NCBI GenBank assembly: GCA_950106755.1 | Contig: OX467087.1 | Coordinates: forward strand, 11,350,047 to 11,414,046 | Direction: 5' to 3' | DNA from: Climacium dendroides | Lineage: Eukaryota > Streptophyta > Bryopsida > Hypnales > Climaciaceae | DNA: 64,000 bases | Shown: positions 49,701-62,379 of the stretch, piece by piece | How positions within the stretch are numbered: the stretch's first letter is position 1 | Layout of the letters: each line of letters begins with the position of its first letter | Program-made: the position numbers and the translations under genes | Notes under the pieces: model-generated | Databases searched by the model: none | Told to the model about the DNA's origin: nothing | The model's input: only the letters and a program-made list of their open reading frames with translations

Positions 49701-52700
49701 CATGTCCAGTAACCAGAAGATATCGGCCTATATAACTGAAAAACATAGCATGACAACTACAATCTTCAACGTATGAAAGATATATTAAAATAAATAAACA
49801 CCAAGCTGTGGAAGAGAGTATAATTGCCATGGATTAAAAATCTTACCTGCTTTCCAGTCCACATAGGTTGAGGCTTCACGATAGTAGGAGGAAGAGGGAT
49901 GATCGGGAGCTCTCGATCAATAACACTCAAAGCAGCATTATTTTTCTTTCGTTTGAAATTAGCAGCGTTCATTGAAACGCATGCCGAGTAAACTAGCTGA
50001 TGATACTCCTCTTTACTTAAGAATGTGTCTCGCTTAGTGAGTAATGTCGCACTTACAATGTGATCCTGAGAACACAATGACAAGCACCACGTCAGATCAC
50101 ATTCATAAACGATAAACCAGTGCATCGAGCACAAATCTGATTGCCATACAAGGTAGATGGAGAATTCAAAAACCAAGAGGTTTTCTTATCGACCTCCAAC
50201 ACCCTATAGAGCAGTATGAAGAGCCATGAACCTGAATAAGTCCACGAATCGGGTCGCCACTGGTGGGCACAACATATTGTTGGTCCGCATTCACAATTTC
50301 ATAAGCCTCTGCCCGCCCTAGTTCCTCTTGTGGAAAGTGAACATTCATTTCATCACCGTCGAAATCTGCATTGTAAGTACTGCAAGCCGATATTCCTCAT
50401 AATCAATATGGAAGGCAATTCCAGAAGTTAAGCGAAGGAATCTACAAGAAGAAACTAGGATACGTGAGACCAAGGAAGAATGTATTTGAACGCAATGTGC
50501 CATGTAGAAACAACTTTAGACCAGCACCTATTAACAAGACTAACCTGCAGTTGGCATAGTGCAATCGCAACGTCTTCTCTCCTTTCAACACTCGCGCTTT
50601 ATGGGCCATCACTCCTGGTTTGTGCAGTGTTGGCTGTTTAATAGAAGAGAAGGAAAGTCAAGTACTCAATGTTGGGAGGGGTACCACAGGAACAAAAAAT
50701 CAGAATCACGCAGGGAGATTTAAGGTAAGCCACCCAATTGTGGCCATCGCACTATTATGCTCACTCTAAGAATGGGATAGCAGCATTTTTGAAGAGTACG
50801 AGGGGACGGCTAGGAGTGACTTAGTATCACAATAAGGTCATGTACTATTTGAGTCTACAACCATCGAAGAATATGGCCATTTTAGGACCTCGACATTGTA
50901 ACCATTGGGGAAAACATTGTGAAAATTTTAGGTTAGTAAGACGATCTTTACAAGTGCATTTTTGCATTTTGTTGGCTTTGGGGCGATGGATTTTGCGGGG
51001 GACCAAGTGGCACGTATAGCTTTAGGGCAGATCACTTCAAAAATTCATAAGAGATTCATGCATTGTCAGAAAATATGATTCCACTTTCTATTACTTTGAA
51101 TATTGTTGCTTCACAGGTGGAAAAAATTCATTAACCCTCCAAGGCCTTGTGGCCACAATAGGGACCTTAGTCGTTAAAGTGAAGAACCTTGAGAGTCCCC
51201 CTTGAGGATCAGAAAGCACTTGTGCCCGGATTTAAGCAATTGGTTTCTTATCAACTTCATAAGAACATGCGTACTCAACTTGTAAGGACATAATAAGGAA
51301 TTAACAAGTTTTGAAAAAAAATCTGGAATTAAACATTCAATCTGATATCTATAGTTCAAGCTGAAAGTTTTGCCCACCTGGCGATTGACCAGCAACACAT
51401 CCCCATCTCGCAGATGCCTATACACCGTCTTTCCAACCGATCTGCCTGCGTCAACACTCGTACCCCTGACTGCCATTCCAGGAGTTGAGAGAAGTGTTTT
51501 GGCGAGAGCAGTACGCTTGTGATTTGCAAGTTTATCCAAACCAATGATCCGTCCCGATTCATCCTCAACATGAGTTGCACCAGGGTGCACGTGGGGACCA
51601 TTCTCGACTGCCTCTCTCATTTGGTGTACGTTCCAGGGTGTCACTCTCTGTACACAAGTTGCGCAATGCTGTCATCTCTAATTTTTATGAAAAGGCACTC
51701 TAGATTGATACCACAAACATAAACACGATTGGCTTAATTTAAAATTATCTCATGTTATATACAACATTAACATTTACATAGATTTGTGGCAATTTATTCG
51801 TATGAGAACACTTGCATGGCAAGCTCGAATAGTTTCATCAACAAAAAACAAAGGGATTTAGAGTTACCTCAGGGTATGTTAAACGCGTCGCAAAATAAGG
51901 CGGAATACCGATTTCATTCACAGCAATATAGGGATCTGGTGAAATGACAGATCGGCACGCGTAATTCACACGTTTCCCCATCATATTCATGCGGAAGAGT
52001 CCTTCCTTCTTCTCCAGCAGTTGCCGAATGCCTCCAGTTTGCTGATCTTTTCCCAGGCCGGTTGCTGATAACATCCAAAAACACAGGACACACCTTAACC
52101 TATTTGTTGGCAAACATAAAGGCTTAAACATAGCAGGCCACTCAACAATAGAGCTGACGACTTCACAAACGATGAGGTCCAGAGGATCACAAGGAACCCG
52201 ATTCTCAGCTGAGAATTTCTTGACGATGTACAATGATGCCTGAGCATTAGCAAATAACAATTGACGACAAATAAGCACCCTCTCGACAAAGTAATATTAA
52301 CATATTGTGAGTGTGATTAGTGAGGAGAGTACCGGTGGCACTATCAAGAAGAGCACAGACTTCATTTTGCAAGCCCAACCACAGCCTGCTACACAGACCA
52401 ACGTCAGGTTTCAGGAAGGACCCATCCTCCAATTTCTTGCCTCTGGAAGCCTCCGTTAATGAAATATTGCCTCGAATTACACGTCCATAAATCACATTTT
52501 GCGGGTGTTCGAGAACCTGCAAAGGACAGCGCAACAAAGAGGAAACAAAGCAGAGAATTAATCGCATGACAGGTCTAGATACGGGCTTCAAACGCAATCA
52601 AGCAACAGAATTAATTTAATGAAAAGAATATAATACCCATACAATATAGAAACCTTGCCTTCAAGACTTTTGACAAAATGACATTTAACATTTTGATCCC

Positions 52701-55583
52701 GATTATCTTTGAGCGTTACAACCAAACAATCACACTGCTTTAATGGCAAGAAGATCAAATGTGCTTACATCACCGTTCATAATGTTTGGCGGTCGGAACT
52801 TGTTTGGAGTGACTAAAAGAGTCTTTAGGAAGAACATTGAAGCATTAGACTTCGCATTTGCATCCAAACCCAAACGGCCACCAATCTCGCCCAACCCCCA
52901 AACGAGGGCGCAGATCCTCTTTTCTGTCTCCCACGCTAAGCGAATGTGTTCTCTCACCTGCAAAGAAATCAACCGCAATCAAACATCAGAGATCAGAAGC
53001 TCGACGCCTAATGAGTTGAACCGGCGTTGTCAGAACCTAATTCAAGATTCATCACCTGTGAGCCAGCATGAATGAACCTTCACCCCTTAAGACCAAGGAT
53101 TCATGGTCTGAAAATGACCATTTCAATTGATGACATAGTGGAAAATACAATTCAGATGAGACCAAATCATATATCACCAGAATCAGCAAAGAACATTACA
53201 TCTGTTGGTCAAAAATAAATAAACTCGATCACAAAATAGATTCCATACGACATGCTCATAACTGCTAGAAAATATCAGGCCAACCCTGCATTAACTTTTA
53301 CCGTCACCATGTAAAGAAAAGGAGTGCAAGAGGAATGTCAGACAAGTGCATCAGGAGAAAGAGGCGGACAAAGTGCTTACTTCAGTTGTGGTTAGAAACC
53401 TCTTCTTTGTCCATAGCTCATAATCACTCAATTTCAGACCACTGAGCTTCGGATTGGAAGGTTTTCCTCCCTTGCCTTTTTTGGCTGCTTTACTGGAATC
53501 CATTGCATCCGTGTCAAGCTCATCGATGTCCATGGGGTCGATGGCCTCCTCGTCACCCTCCATTTCATCATCTGAACTGGATTTTTTCCTAAGACTGCGC
53601 AACGACACGGTGTTTCTAACGCCTCGCATGATGTTGTTACTGCGGTGATTGCTGCTTAGCGGTTCCTGCAATTACCATCAAAAATACTCTTAAGCTCTGC
53701 AGCATTCATGAAAATGCACGACACTTGTTGCAACGATAGAATGCTTGAAATCTAATACCTGAAATATTTTTCCCACTCCAGACTGTTTTATGGTTGGAAT
53801 GTGTGCCAAGCAATTCTGACACTTGGTTTTGGGCATGTCTTCCTTGAATTGGGCAATGACTGTCCGAGCGGCTGCGAGCTGAGTGGAAGTCCATTGAGTT
53901 CTTGGATTCCCACTCTTGGTCTTCAGAAATTTCGTTGAGATAGTGTCCACATCCTCATCGGAAAGATTTTCTTCCGGACCTGCCGATGGGTCATCATCTG
54001 GGCTTGGAAGCTGTAATCTTGCAGCCTCAACCATCCGGCCTTCGGCAATAAACTCTAATTTTGTGGCAAATACCCTCACCTGCGACAGGACACCACCTCA
54101 GAAGGAAAAAAAAACACTTGGAACAGCATCACAGTTCCCCAAGATAAGATTGAAAAGCTGAAATCTCTTACAATTTGACCTGCCTATATGTTACTCATGT
54201 AAGTGTTGTTTCACTGTAATTATTGGAAATTTTTACTCCCAAGTTGAGAACAAAGGAGAAGTTTTGTACATTAAAAGCATAATCCCCTTACTTCACTCTT
54301 TATTACTTCAACTTCTATAAAATCATTTTCATAAATAACTTCTAGTGTAAAGCAAAGAGGACTACCATACTAAGTGAGCTACAGTCTTGCACATCATTTG
54401 CTTGTCCATGTGAAGGAGTTGAAAACGTTCCTCTCCACCCAAAGTTTCAAGGAAGTACACAAAGAAGAATGACTTCTTACATTCACGTATCTCCACCTTG
54501 ATATTCATTGAATAACTGTATAAAAGTTATGACGGCTTTACCGTCCTTCTCTAAATGTCTAAATGTTACTTCACTGTCAAGTTAGAACGACGTTAACCCC
54601 AAGCTCTAACTAATACAGAGGGTACACTTGTAATCCTTAAAAAAGTGTTCTCAATGCGATCATCATAACAGACTAGGGCAAATGATAAAGCACACTTATT
54701 ACGTAAAGCATCCTAATTATGCAGATGAAAAAAATTAACTCGCAGATTTATGGACTTCAAGCATTTGAAAATAATCTGGAGTTCAAGTTCAAAATTTACC
54801 CGATCTTCGTGCATTTTGAAATGATGACAGAAAACACATATCCATTTGAGAATCTTCACGAGCTCTTTGAAAACTAGAGGATTGTAAACAGGCAGAACGA
54901 GGTCGATATGCCCGAAGTGGCCTGTGCAGTGCAATTGCGGTTGCCGACATGTTGAGCATCTGAATAAGCAAGAAAGCGAGGAATATCCAATTATTAATCC
55001 AAAACTACGAGGGATTCGTCTACGAGGGATAAATGTGCCAGCGGCCCATTGTAAACCTACACAATTCAGAAGACGATTCACACACTGCAAGAATTCAAGA
55101 AGATTGGAATTTCCCCACAAACATACGTTGCGTGTTGATTTAATGGGCCAAGTGCCGGGTCGTAAAGCCCTCCAACGACAGGGTTTTTCAAATTGTCGAA
55201 CAGTACGGGGCTCGTAATATGCTTCACGCTAATCGAATGCTTCTCTTCATCAGTGTAGAACGAGAAACCTACGGCCTCCACGTAATTCGTGACCACCTGC
55301 CAAAAAAGCCAGAATCTAATCACTCTCAACTCGATATGGCTAGAAAAAACAACGATTCCGAAAACAGAGATACAGCACAACGCAAACTCCATAAAAAGAA
55401 ACCTACACTGAAATTCTAATCATATAACGAGAACAGTACTCTCGAATTTCTTCCAAAATCCGCCAGTCTCGACCTAAAATCCTCTCCGCACCAAATTGCA
55501 ATCCAAATTCTCAAAAAAAATGGCGTTCCGAATTGATCCCCAATCGCTTAACTCACCTCCGGACGGCCTTGCAAACGGCTCAT
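43753..55583 (-). CDS. NRPA1: DNA-directed RNA polymerase I largest subunit, 24 exons
   Basis: This is the catalytic core subunit of nucleolar RNA polymerase I, which transcribes the 45S pre-rRNA. All exons join in phase with GT-AG introns: 55583-55557, 55296-55127, 54959-54800, 54079-53759, 53665-53381, 52957-52769, 52516-52333, 52064-51868, 51647-51378, 50633-50545, 50379-50232, 50065-49847, 49509-49243, 49044-48906, 48645-48434, 48197-47995, 47671-47473, 47257-46896, 46640-46500, 45903-45560, 45414-45191, 45035-44760, 44462-44265, 44106-43753. The total is 1,725 aa, slightly longer than flowering-plant homologues. Visible motifs are the N-terminal zinc site C-x2-C-x6-C-x2-H (CSTC to GHFGH), a second pair of CxxC, the active-site [15 protein letters not shown] at about 634 with the three metal-binding Asp, the bridge helix [17 protein letters not shown] at about 1,027, the trigger loop [19 protein letters not shown] spanning exons 18-19, an acidic pol-I-type insertion (exons 21-22), and the C-terminal [12 protein letters not shown]. 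The exon 15 acceptor could lie 3 nt upstream. No defect was seen. Confidence 0.96.
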
Positions 55584-55629
55584 GGCTGCAATCGCAACCC
55601 GCTCTTGCAACGCACGATCATTGTCCGAA

Positions 55630-55672
55630 GCCAAAGGGTTTAAGCAGGGTTTAAGAGTCTAGGGTTAGGGCT
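55630..55672 (-). promoter_or_regulatory. Telo-box-like elements upstream of NRPA1
   Basis: Read on the minus strand, 50-90 bp upstream of the NRPA1 ATG, are CCCTAACCCTAG and two AAACCCT copies. Telo-box (AAACCCTA) motifs are known near the start of plant genes for translation and ribosome biogenesis, which fits a pol I subunit. Whether they lie in the promoter or 5' leader cannot be told from sequence. Confidence 0.45.
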
Positions 55673-55699
55673 CCAGAGCTTCCTGATAAAAATATCATC

Positions 55700-57179
55700 G
55701 TTGATTCGAAGTCTCATCCAACTCTATTCATCTATTTGAGGTGTCGAAAACGCCTTCCGGTTCCCAATCTGGTTGGAGATCTGGATTTTGGCATGTGGAC
55801 ACAAGTGGCATCTGCTTTGGTGACATGGATGATCATGCTTAAGTCTCATCCAACTTCATTCATCCATATCGAGGTTTTGTAAACAACATCAAGCTCTACC
55901 TCATTTGGGATTTGCACATTAGGATACGTGGTTTCAGGTTCATCCATTTTTTAACCCTTAAAAGATGACAAGGTGACTTTGGAAATCATCAATTTTTACT
56001 AGTCAATTTTTATGACAATGTACCGAAAAGAGGCAATACAATTTGTCTTGTCATTTCTCCCTTCCCACCTTCTAAAAACTGAGAGCCGTTGATTTGTTTA
56101 AAAAAAATTTAACCCCTCCCCTCCAATGTCGTCGATCTTCAAAAAACAACTTGGAATACGGATAAAAAAAAATATTGTACATATATGGATACAAACATAG
56201 ATACAAATATATGGATAGGGATGATGAATACAGATTTCAAGATATATCCCATATCAAATGCCAAAACCCATTCCATCTAAAAATTACAAATAGGGTAGAG
56301 GGGTGGGAAGGAGGGCATATGATTTCAGTCTAATTTAATTTAAATTATTTTTTGGAGCTCACCGTGGTGTGGGTTGGGATTTGGAGGGGTAATGAGGTAA
56401 ATTAAATTTTGTTTGTTTGAGCTCATTGTGATAGTTTGTCACAATGGCAATGAGCTCAAAAAAGGCAATAACTACCTCATATAAACTCATATATACAATT
56501 GTGTGAAGCATTGGCTTAAAAAATTATAAAAGTCCTCATTGCAAGACAAACTTCTATAGAAGACCTTTCCTTTTCATGCAAAATTCCAAGGATGAATAGT
56601 TGCACTTTTATCCTACATAGAGAGATCCTTTGTCATCTATTGGATGTAAAATGTCCACCTCAATGTTTAAGGATTAATCAAAGATATGAAAGTATCAAAA
56701 ACCATATGATAGCAAAGATAAAAGCCTCTTTTTCAAAAACTCTAAAAATCATTATAAAAAAATGAAGCTTTGGGAGGGCCGTAAGTTCTTTGCACGTTCC
56801 CATGGTCATAGCTTTGTTGTAGTTAAATATCTACAACATACGTAGGCTACTAACATGGTGTAGACATTGCTACATCACATAATATTATTTAATTAATTTT
56901 TAAAATTATTATTATTATTTAAATAATTTTATTATTTCTATTTTTTATGTTATTTAATCTTTTGACTAGCATTGCATTGGTTCACAACTTAGGAAACAAT
57001 ACTAAAACAATACTCCCATGGCTTCATTTTTTAATGAAATTAATTAGAAAGACAAGTAGTTCTAATATAACCTTAATAATTCATCTAAAGTATAATTTTA
57101 TAATATTTTTATAATATTTTTAATTTATTTTAGTTTTTAAAAAATTCTAAAAATATGCCTTTTATTTCATACCCTTCAT
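55700..57179. other. Intergenic, upstream of NRPA1
   Basis: The first 200 bp is probably promoter. The part at 56,165-56,400 (TATGGATACAAA words, then CCCATATCAAATGC, then a G-rich GGGTAGAGGGGTGGG tract) is repeated in diverged form at about 61,680-61,985. No gene was recognised. Confidence 0.4.
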
Positions 57180-57183
57180 TTAA

Positions 57184-58113
57184 CCCCTAAAGGACCAAGG
57201 CCTTATTTCTGCCAAAAAACACTCAAAACTGCCATTTCTGTAGCAAAGAGTAAAAAAATTTGAAAATTGTTTTTTTTGCACATCCAACCGTAGGATCTTA
57301 TACCTTACTAGTATGGAAATGTGTGGAAAAAATTTCAGAAATTTTGACCACATAGATTAAAAGATATATGCGTTTAAAGTGAAAAAAACAATTTTTTCAG
57401 CACCTTGCGGGACTGGATTATTTGACTTTGAACTTTTTTAACTTAAATTTTTTGCACTACAAAGTTTTGAGCTTTAAATCCTTATTGTGGGAAATTGAGT
57501 TGAGAATCTAGAAAAAAAGAAAACTTTAAGAAAAAGATTAATTTTCATGCTTAAAAAAATTGTTAAGTAGAAGTAGGTATGAGAATGAATGAAAATCTAA
57601 ATTATTAATATCTTTAAGATGGAATTAAAATGCACTAATCCCAGTGAGATTGTTCTAGCAAGCAAACAAAATCATGTAAAAATTTTTTTTAGAAAAATTG
57701 TAAAAATTGCATTCAGAAATGAATTCTATAAGTTATTTTTTCAGGAAGATGCTCTAACTGCCCGATAAACAAGATTGTCCATAACTTTCTCATAATAAGT
57801 CCAAATGGAATGAATCAAAGCTTCCCATGCTGACAAATATATAATCTACAAGGAAAAAAATCCAAAAAAGAAAAATTCAAAATTTTGCAAATTTTTTTTT
57901 GCTGCCCGGACTGCCCTCCGTCCCCTACTTTGAGCTTATTTGGTCATAACTTTTGTTTCTGGGCACCAAATGTGAAAAAAATTATATTCCCACAAAGCTC
58001 ATCAGTTTTTCTATCTTCAAAAAAAGTTTCAAAAAATCATGACAAAATTTCAGCCCGTAGGTACCTGCCCGAAATCCAATTTGTCCCCCGAAGGGACAAT
58101 GGTCCTTTAGGGG
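57184..58113. mobile_element. TTAA-flanked piggyBac-like element, inverted copy
   Basis: Termini are CCCCTAAAGGACCA and TGGTCCTTTAGGGG, flanked by TTAA at 57,180-57,183 and 58,114-58,117. At 930 bp it is nearly co-linear with the reverse complement of 18,235-19,167. Conserved termini, intact flanks and close similarity to the other copy suggest a relatively recent expansion. Confidence 0.87.
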
Positions 58114-58189
58114 TTAAAAGTCATTTGCTCATATGGGGATTTAATTTATGTGTAGTGAACTTTCCAATATTTTTGAATGCATTACATGA

Positions 58190-58580
58190 TTTTTGGGGTC
58201 TGGGAGGGCCGTTTTAGGCCCGTTCCCAACGTTTGTCCCCCCCCAAATTCTAGTGAACAATTGTTCCCAACAAAAAAATTTCAAAAAAAAATTACAATCT
58301 TGAAATGAAGAAAAAAGTTGGAAAAAAATTTCAAAAAAAAATTACAATCTTGAAATGAAGAAAAAAGTTGAAAAAAAATTTCAAAAAAAAATTACAATCT
58401 TGAAATGAAGAAAAAAGTTGGAAAAAAATTCATTTTCTTTTTAAATTATTTTTTTCAGACATGGTAGTCTCTCGACCACGTCAACAAGCTCCCATGGCCC
58501 TCTACAAGGCAGTTCTCGTAATTTGAAAATTGTTGGGAATTCATAGCCCTATAGAGGGCTAAAATCTCATTTAATGGTTT
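58190..58580. repeat. Dispersed repeat R, copy 2, with 50-bp triplication
   Basis: This shares its order of phrases with 30,405-30,680 (GGAGGGCCGTTTTAGG, CACGTCAACAAGCTCC, AGGGCTAAAATCTCATTTAATGG). Inside it a 50-bp unit containing ACAATCTTGAAATGAAG is repeated three times in tandem (58,281-58,430), whereas copy 1 has the unit once. Confidence 0.75.
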
Positions 58581-58642
58581 AGGGTTGAAGACATTGTTTG
58601 AGACTTGACCTTAGGATTTGGAAAATAGGGCATCTAAGTTAA

Positions 58643-60027
58643 CCCGTAAAGTTCTAGTGTCCCCTTGAGGGACAAAATGGATTTTGGGCACACTCCTATG
58701 GGCTCAATATTTGTTGTGATTTATTTAATCTTTTATTAAAGATAGAAAAACACATAAGCTTTCTAAAAATATAATTTTTATTTCAATCAGATCCTAGGAG
58801 AAAAAGTTATGGAATAAAAAGCCTTTTTTTCATTTAGCACGTAGAAAAAAACCTTCAAAAAAACTTAAAGTAAAAGACTTTAAAATTTTGATATGTAATG
58901 ATTATATTTTTATGTACATGGCAAGCTTTTATTCATTCCATTTTGATTTGTTATGAGAAAGTTATGGACAATCTTGTTTTTCAAGCAATTAGAGCATCTT
59001 CTTGAAAAAATAACTTATAGAATTCATTTATGACCTCAATTTTCACAATTTAAAAAAAAATTCACAAGGTTAAGATCTTTTGCTAGAACAATCCCACCAT
59101 TGAGATTAGTATATTTCAATTCAATTTTAGAGCTATTAACAATTTAGATTTTCCTTCAATCTTGAACCTACTTCTACTTAACAATTTTTTAACCCCTAAA
59201 GTCCCAAGGCCATTTTTGTATCAAAACCACTTTAAACTACAACTTTTGCTACGTTCATCTACAAATAAATTTTTAAAAATATTTTTAAAAATCTGACCGT
59301 AGGATCTTGTTCTATACTTGTTTTAGATCACGTGATAATTTTTTGTGATTTTTAACCTTATAGATTGAAAGATATTAGCATTCAAAGTGAAAGAAATGAA
59401 TATCTTTCAAGAAGCTCTATAACTTTCACATCTCTAATCCAAATGGAATGAATAAAAGCTTCACATTTATAAAAAAATATAATCTACAAGAAAAAAATAT
59501 TAAAATTTTAATATCAATTTTTTGTGGATTTTTTTTGCTGCCCAATCTCCCCCATTTTGAGGTTATTGAGGCATAACTTTTATTCCCGAGCACTATTTGA
59601 AATAAAATTATATTCCCAAAAAGCTCATAAGTTTTTCTATCTTATGGAAAAGTTTCAAAAAGTTTCAATAAAAATTAAGATCATACGAGCCTGCCCCAAA
59701 TCCATTTTGTCCCCCGTAGGGACAATGGGACTGTAGGGGTTAATGAATGAAAATTAAGTGTATGTAGAGCAAAAACTACAAGTTATGAAGGTTTTAAGCC
59801 AAATAATGTAGTTGAGCAAGGTACAAAAAAATTTGTTTCCTTCACTTTAAACACAAATATCTTACAATCTACATGGTCAAAGTTTGTGAAATTTTTGCAA
59901 CACATTCTTGTACTAGTCTAGTACAAGATCTTATAGTTAGATATGCAGAAAAAAAAATTTGCTCATTGCTATAGAAATGACATTTTGAGTGGTTTTTGAT
60001 GGAAAAGAGGTTGTGGAACTTTAAGGG
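58643..60027. mobile_element. Older TTAA-family element interrupted by a younger one
   Basis: The left terminus CCCGTAAAGTTCTAG follows TTAA (58,639-58,642). The right terminus GAACTTTAAGGG at 60,016-60,027 is followed by AAAG, a decayed TTAA. The interior follows the family order (GAAAAACACATAAGC, CAAGCTTTTATTCATTCC, TTGCTAGAACAATCCCACC) and is split at 59,189 by the element 59,193-59,739. Both parts are more diverged than the other family members. Confidence 0.7.
59193..59739. mobile_element. Nested TTAA-family element, internally deleted
   Basis: It begins CCCCTAAAGTCCCAAGG and ends GGGACTGTAGGGG, flanked by TTAA at 59,189-59,192 and 59,740-59,743. At 547 bp it lacks the middle part of the roughly 930-bp family members. 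The host sequence on the two sides (AACAATTTT and GAATGAAAATTAAG) is continuous around a single TTAA in the copy at about 18,790-18,815, so the pre-insertion state can be seen. Confidence 0.82.
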
Positions 60028-60821
60028 AAAGATATTAAAGCTTAGTCTTAGCTTTGATTTAGGATCATTTTACTTTAAAAATTGTGAATAAAGAAACTAA
60101 TAAATCAAACAATCCTACTCGTAAAGAGTAGGAAATTAATCAAAGGATTTACAATTAGAATCTAGTCCAAAGTTGACTAAAATCACTTAGCACTAAGAAG
60201 ACATCATTCTAGGCTCAAGTTTTTTTGGCCCTAGGCCAACAAAATACTCCATTGAATTTCTCAAGAGGTCCTTTTTGGAATCCAATTGCACCTTTAATAT
60301 TTTTGAAGCATTTCGTTTCATTAACTACTTCCTTTCCTATCTCTTCTTACCTTTTCTTCAATTATCTTTTTCTTGCTCTATTAAATGTTCCAAGAATTGT
60401 TTTTATTTGCACATGAACTTATAATTTCAATTTCTTTATATTTTAATTTGTTTTATAGGATAAAATACAAAAGCGTACTTGCACATTCTAACAATCTTTC
60501 TCTTTAATAAATTTCATTAAAAACTCAATGACCTTGGTCATGTATCTTATAATGATTCCATGTCAATTTAATACTAAATGCTTAACAAAAGGTGGGCACT
60601 CATTTATACATTTTAATTATTTAATAGTAAATGAGTGTGTGTTATTTTCTTAAATTCTTGAATTGAATATGCTCAGTTTCATTTTCTACAATCCAACATA
60701 TTTTTTCAAAATAAAAGAGATAAAACAATACTTTGGAGTGATACCATCTAGGATGCCTTGTATGCTTTGATAATAATGTTGTACATTATTCATAATTAAG
60801 TTTGGAGATCCTATTTGTGCC

Positions 60822-60861
<40 letters not shown>

Positions 60862-61540
60862 TAGTATTGAATTTAAAATTTAAAATGTATTTTTGGTACA
60901 AAATGATACAAATAGTTCACACATGGCACAATTATGGATTTTACCTTATTCTCTTTAATTTTTTTTTTTTGCCAATAAATCCTATAATTGTGAACATTAG
61001 TGAACTTCTCAAAATTGATTAAACTTGGTATTTACAACTATTCCTCAAAAAAATATGTTCTAAACACAATTTAGTAATTGCAATTGTAAATTTCAATCCA
61101 TCTCCTGTCCCTATTGAAAGATCCCATTTCATAAACAAATGAATATGATTTCATTTGCATTCACACTTTTAAGAGATTTTGTGAAGATGGAAAAAATTCA
61201 ATAAAAGTAGAAAAAACTCCATATCCATCACAAACCCTAATAGACATTCAAATTGGACTTACAATTGGTATAAAGACCTAGAGATTATAAATTGGGACCA
61301 AAAAAACATAATTTTTCTAATACCTTCTTAAATCTTACAATAAGTTTAATATGGAGTTTTTGGACTTAGCCTTTTATGGTCACAATCTACTATTTGGTGA
61401 AAAAATGCACCCCCCTTGTCCCCTTGTCCCCCTCTCATTTTCGATTTTAAAAATTTCAGATTGTAGATCTTCTCATAGAAAAAAAAATTAAAACCAATCT
61501 TTAAGCCATCAATTTGGGTAATAGGTACAACTATGGATAC
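60028..61540. other. AT-rich intergenic region
   Basis: It holds an AT microsatellite (about 60,824-60,860) and short unsupported frames. No gene or element ends were recognised. Confidence 0.4.
60824..60860. repeat. (AT)n microsatellite
   Basis: About 18 uninterrupted AT units. Confidence 0.9.
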
Positions 61541-61542
61541 AG

Positions 61543-61664
61543 CATGGTTGTCATACTGGACAAGTTACTATTCATCAAATGTACCTCTCAAGTACATTTG
61601 ATAAATAGTAACTCGTCCTACAAGACAAGAAATGAATAGTAACTTGTCCAGTATGACAACCATG
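61543..61664. repeat. Compound inverted repeat
   Basis: A perfect 32-bp inverted pair at 61,543-61,574 and 61,633-61,664 (ends CATGGTTGTC and GACAACCATG) encloses a third, shorter arm at 61,599-61,618 that also pairs with the left arm. Two alternative hairpins are therefore possible. It may be a small MITE. No target duplication was recognised. Confidence 0.75.
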
Positions 61665-62379
61665 GGATACAGAAGACAGATATGGATATATATATACACA
61701 CAGAAGATGAGTACAAATATAAAAGACAAATATAAGTATAGAAAACAAACATGAATATAAGTATGGATACAAATACAAGTACAGTTACGATTACAAAAAA
61801 CGTATACATGTATACACTAAAATCCCATATCAATTGCAGAACCCCATGTCAATCTGAAATTACAAATTTGGGGGGATGTTTAGGGTTGGGATTAGGTTGG
61901 AGAATTAAAAGAACATTTAATTTGGTTTTGGAGGTGGATTGGGGAATTAAAAGAAATATTTAATTTGGGTAGGGGGTGGAGTAACCTTTGCCTCATTATC
62001 CACTCAAAAGACAGGCCTCACAAACATTACCCATAATATAAAGTAGATTTTACAAGGTAAAACTATTTAAAATCTTTTATTTTATTAATGTACATAATAG
62101 AGTCATAATTATAATTTAATTTTTAAGTAGACAAATGAAAATCATAAATTTTCAAAAAAGACTTATTTTAATTCAATTCTTAAAAGAGCTTTTATGATTT
62201 TGTGAATTTTGCAACTGTGAATATCCTTGACCGTAAACACCATGACTCAACTCTTGATTCAAAGTTTTGTAAAGATGTATTATAAGTAAGAACTTCAAGA
62301 AATATTTTATTATTAATTCTTAAATAGTTTTATAAAATTTGAATTATAAATGTCATATTTATAGTTTTATTTTTAACTA

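Noticed and set aside
51131..51176. TTAA-family remnant in an NRPA1 intron
   Set aside because: A TTAACCC start and a GTTAA end lie 46 bp apart, but the internal sequence does not match the family well enough.
55660..55672. Interstitial telomeric repeat
   Set aside because: Fewer than two full repeat units are present, so a regulatory motif is the simpler reading.
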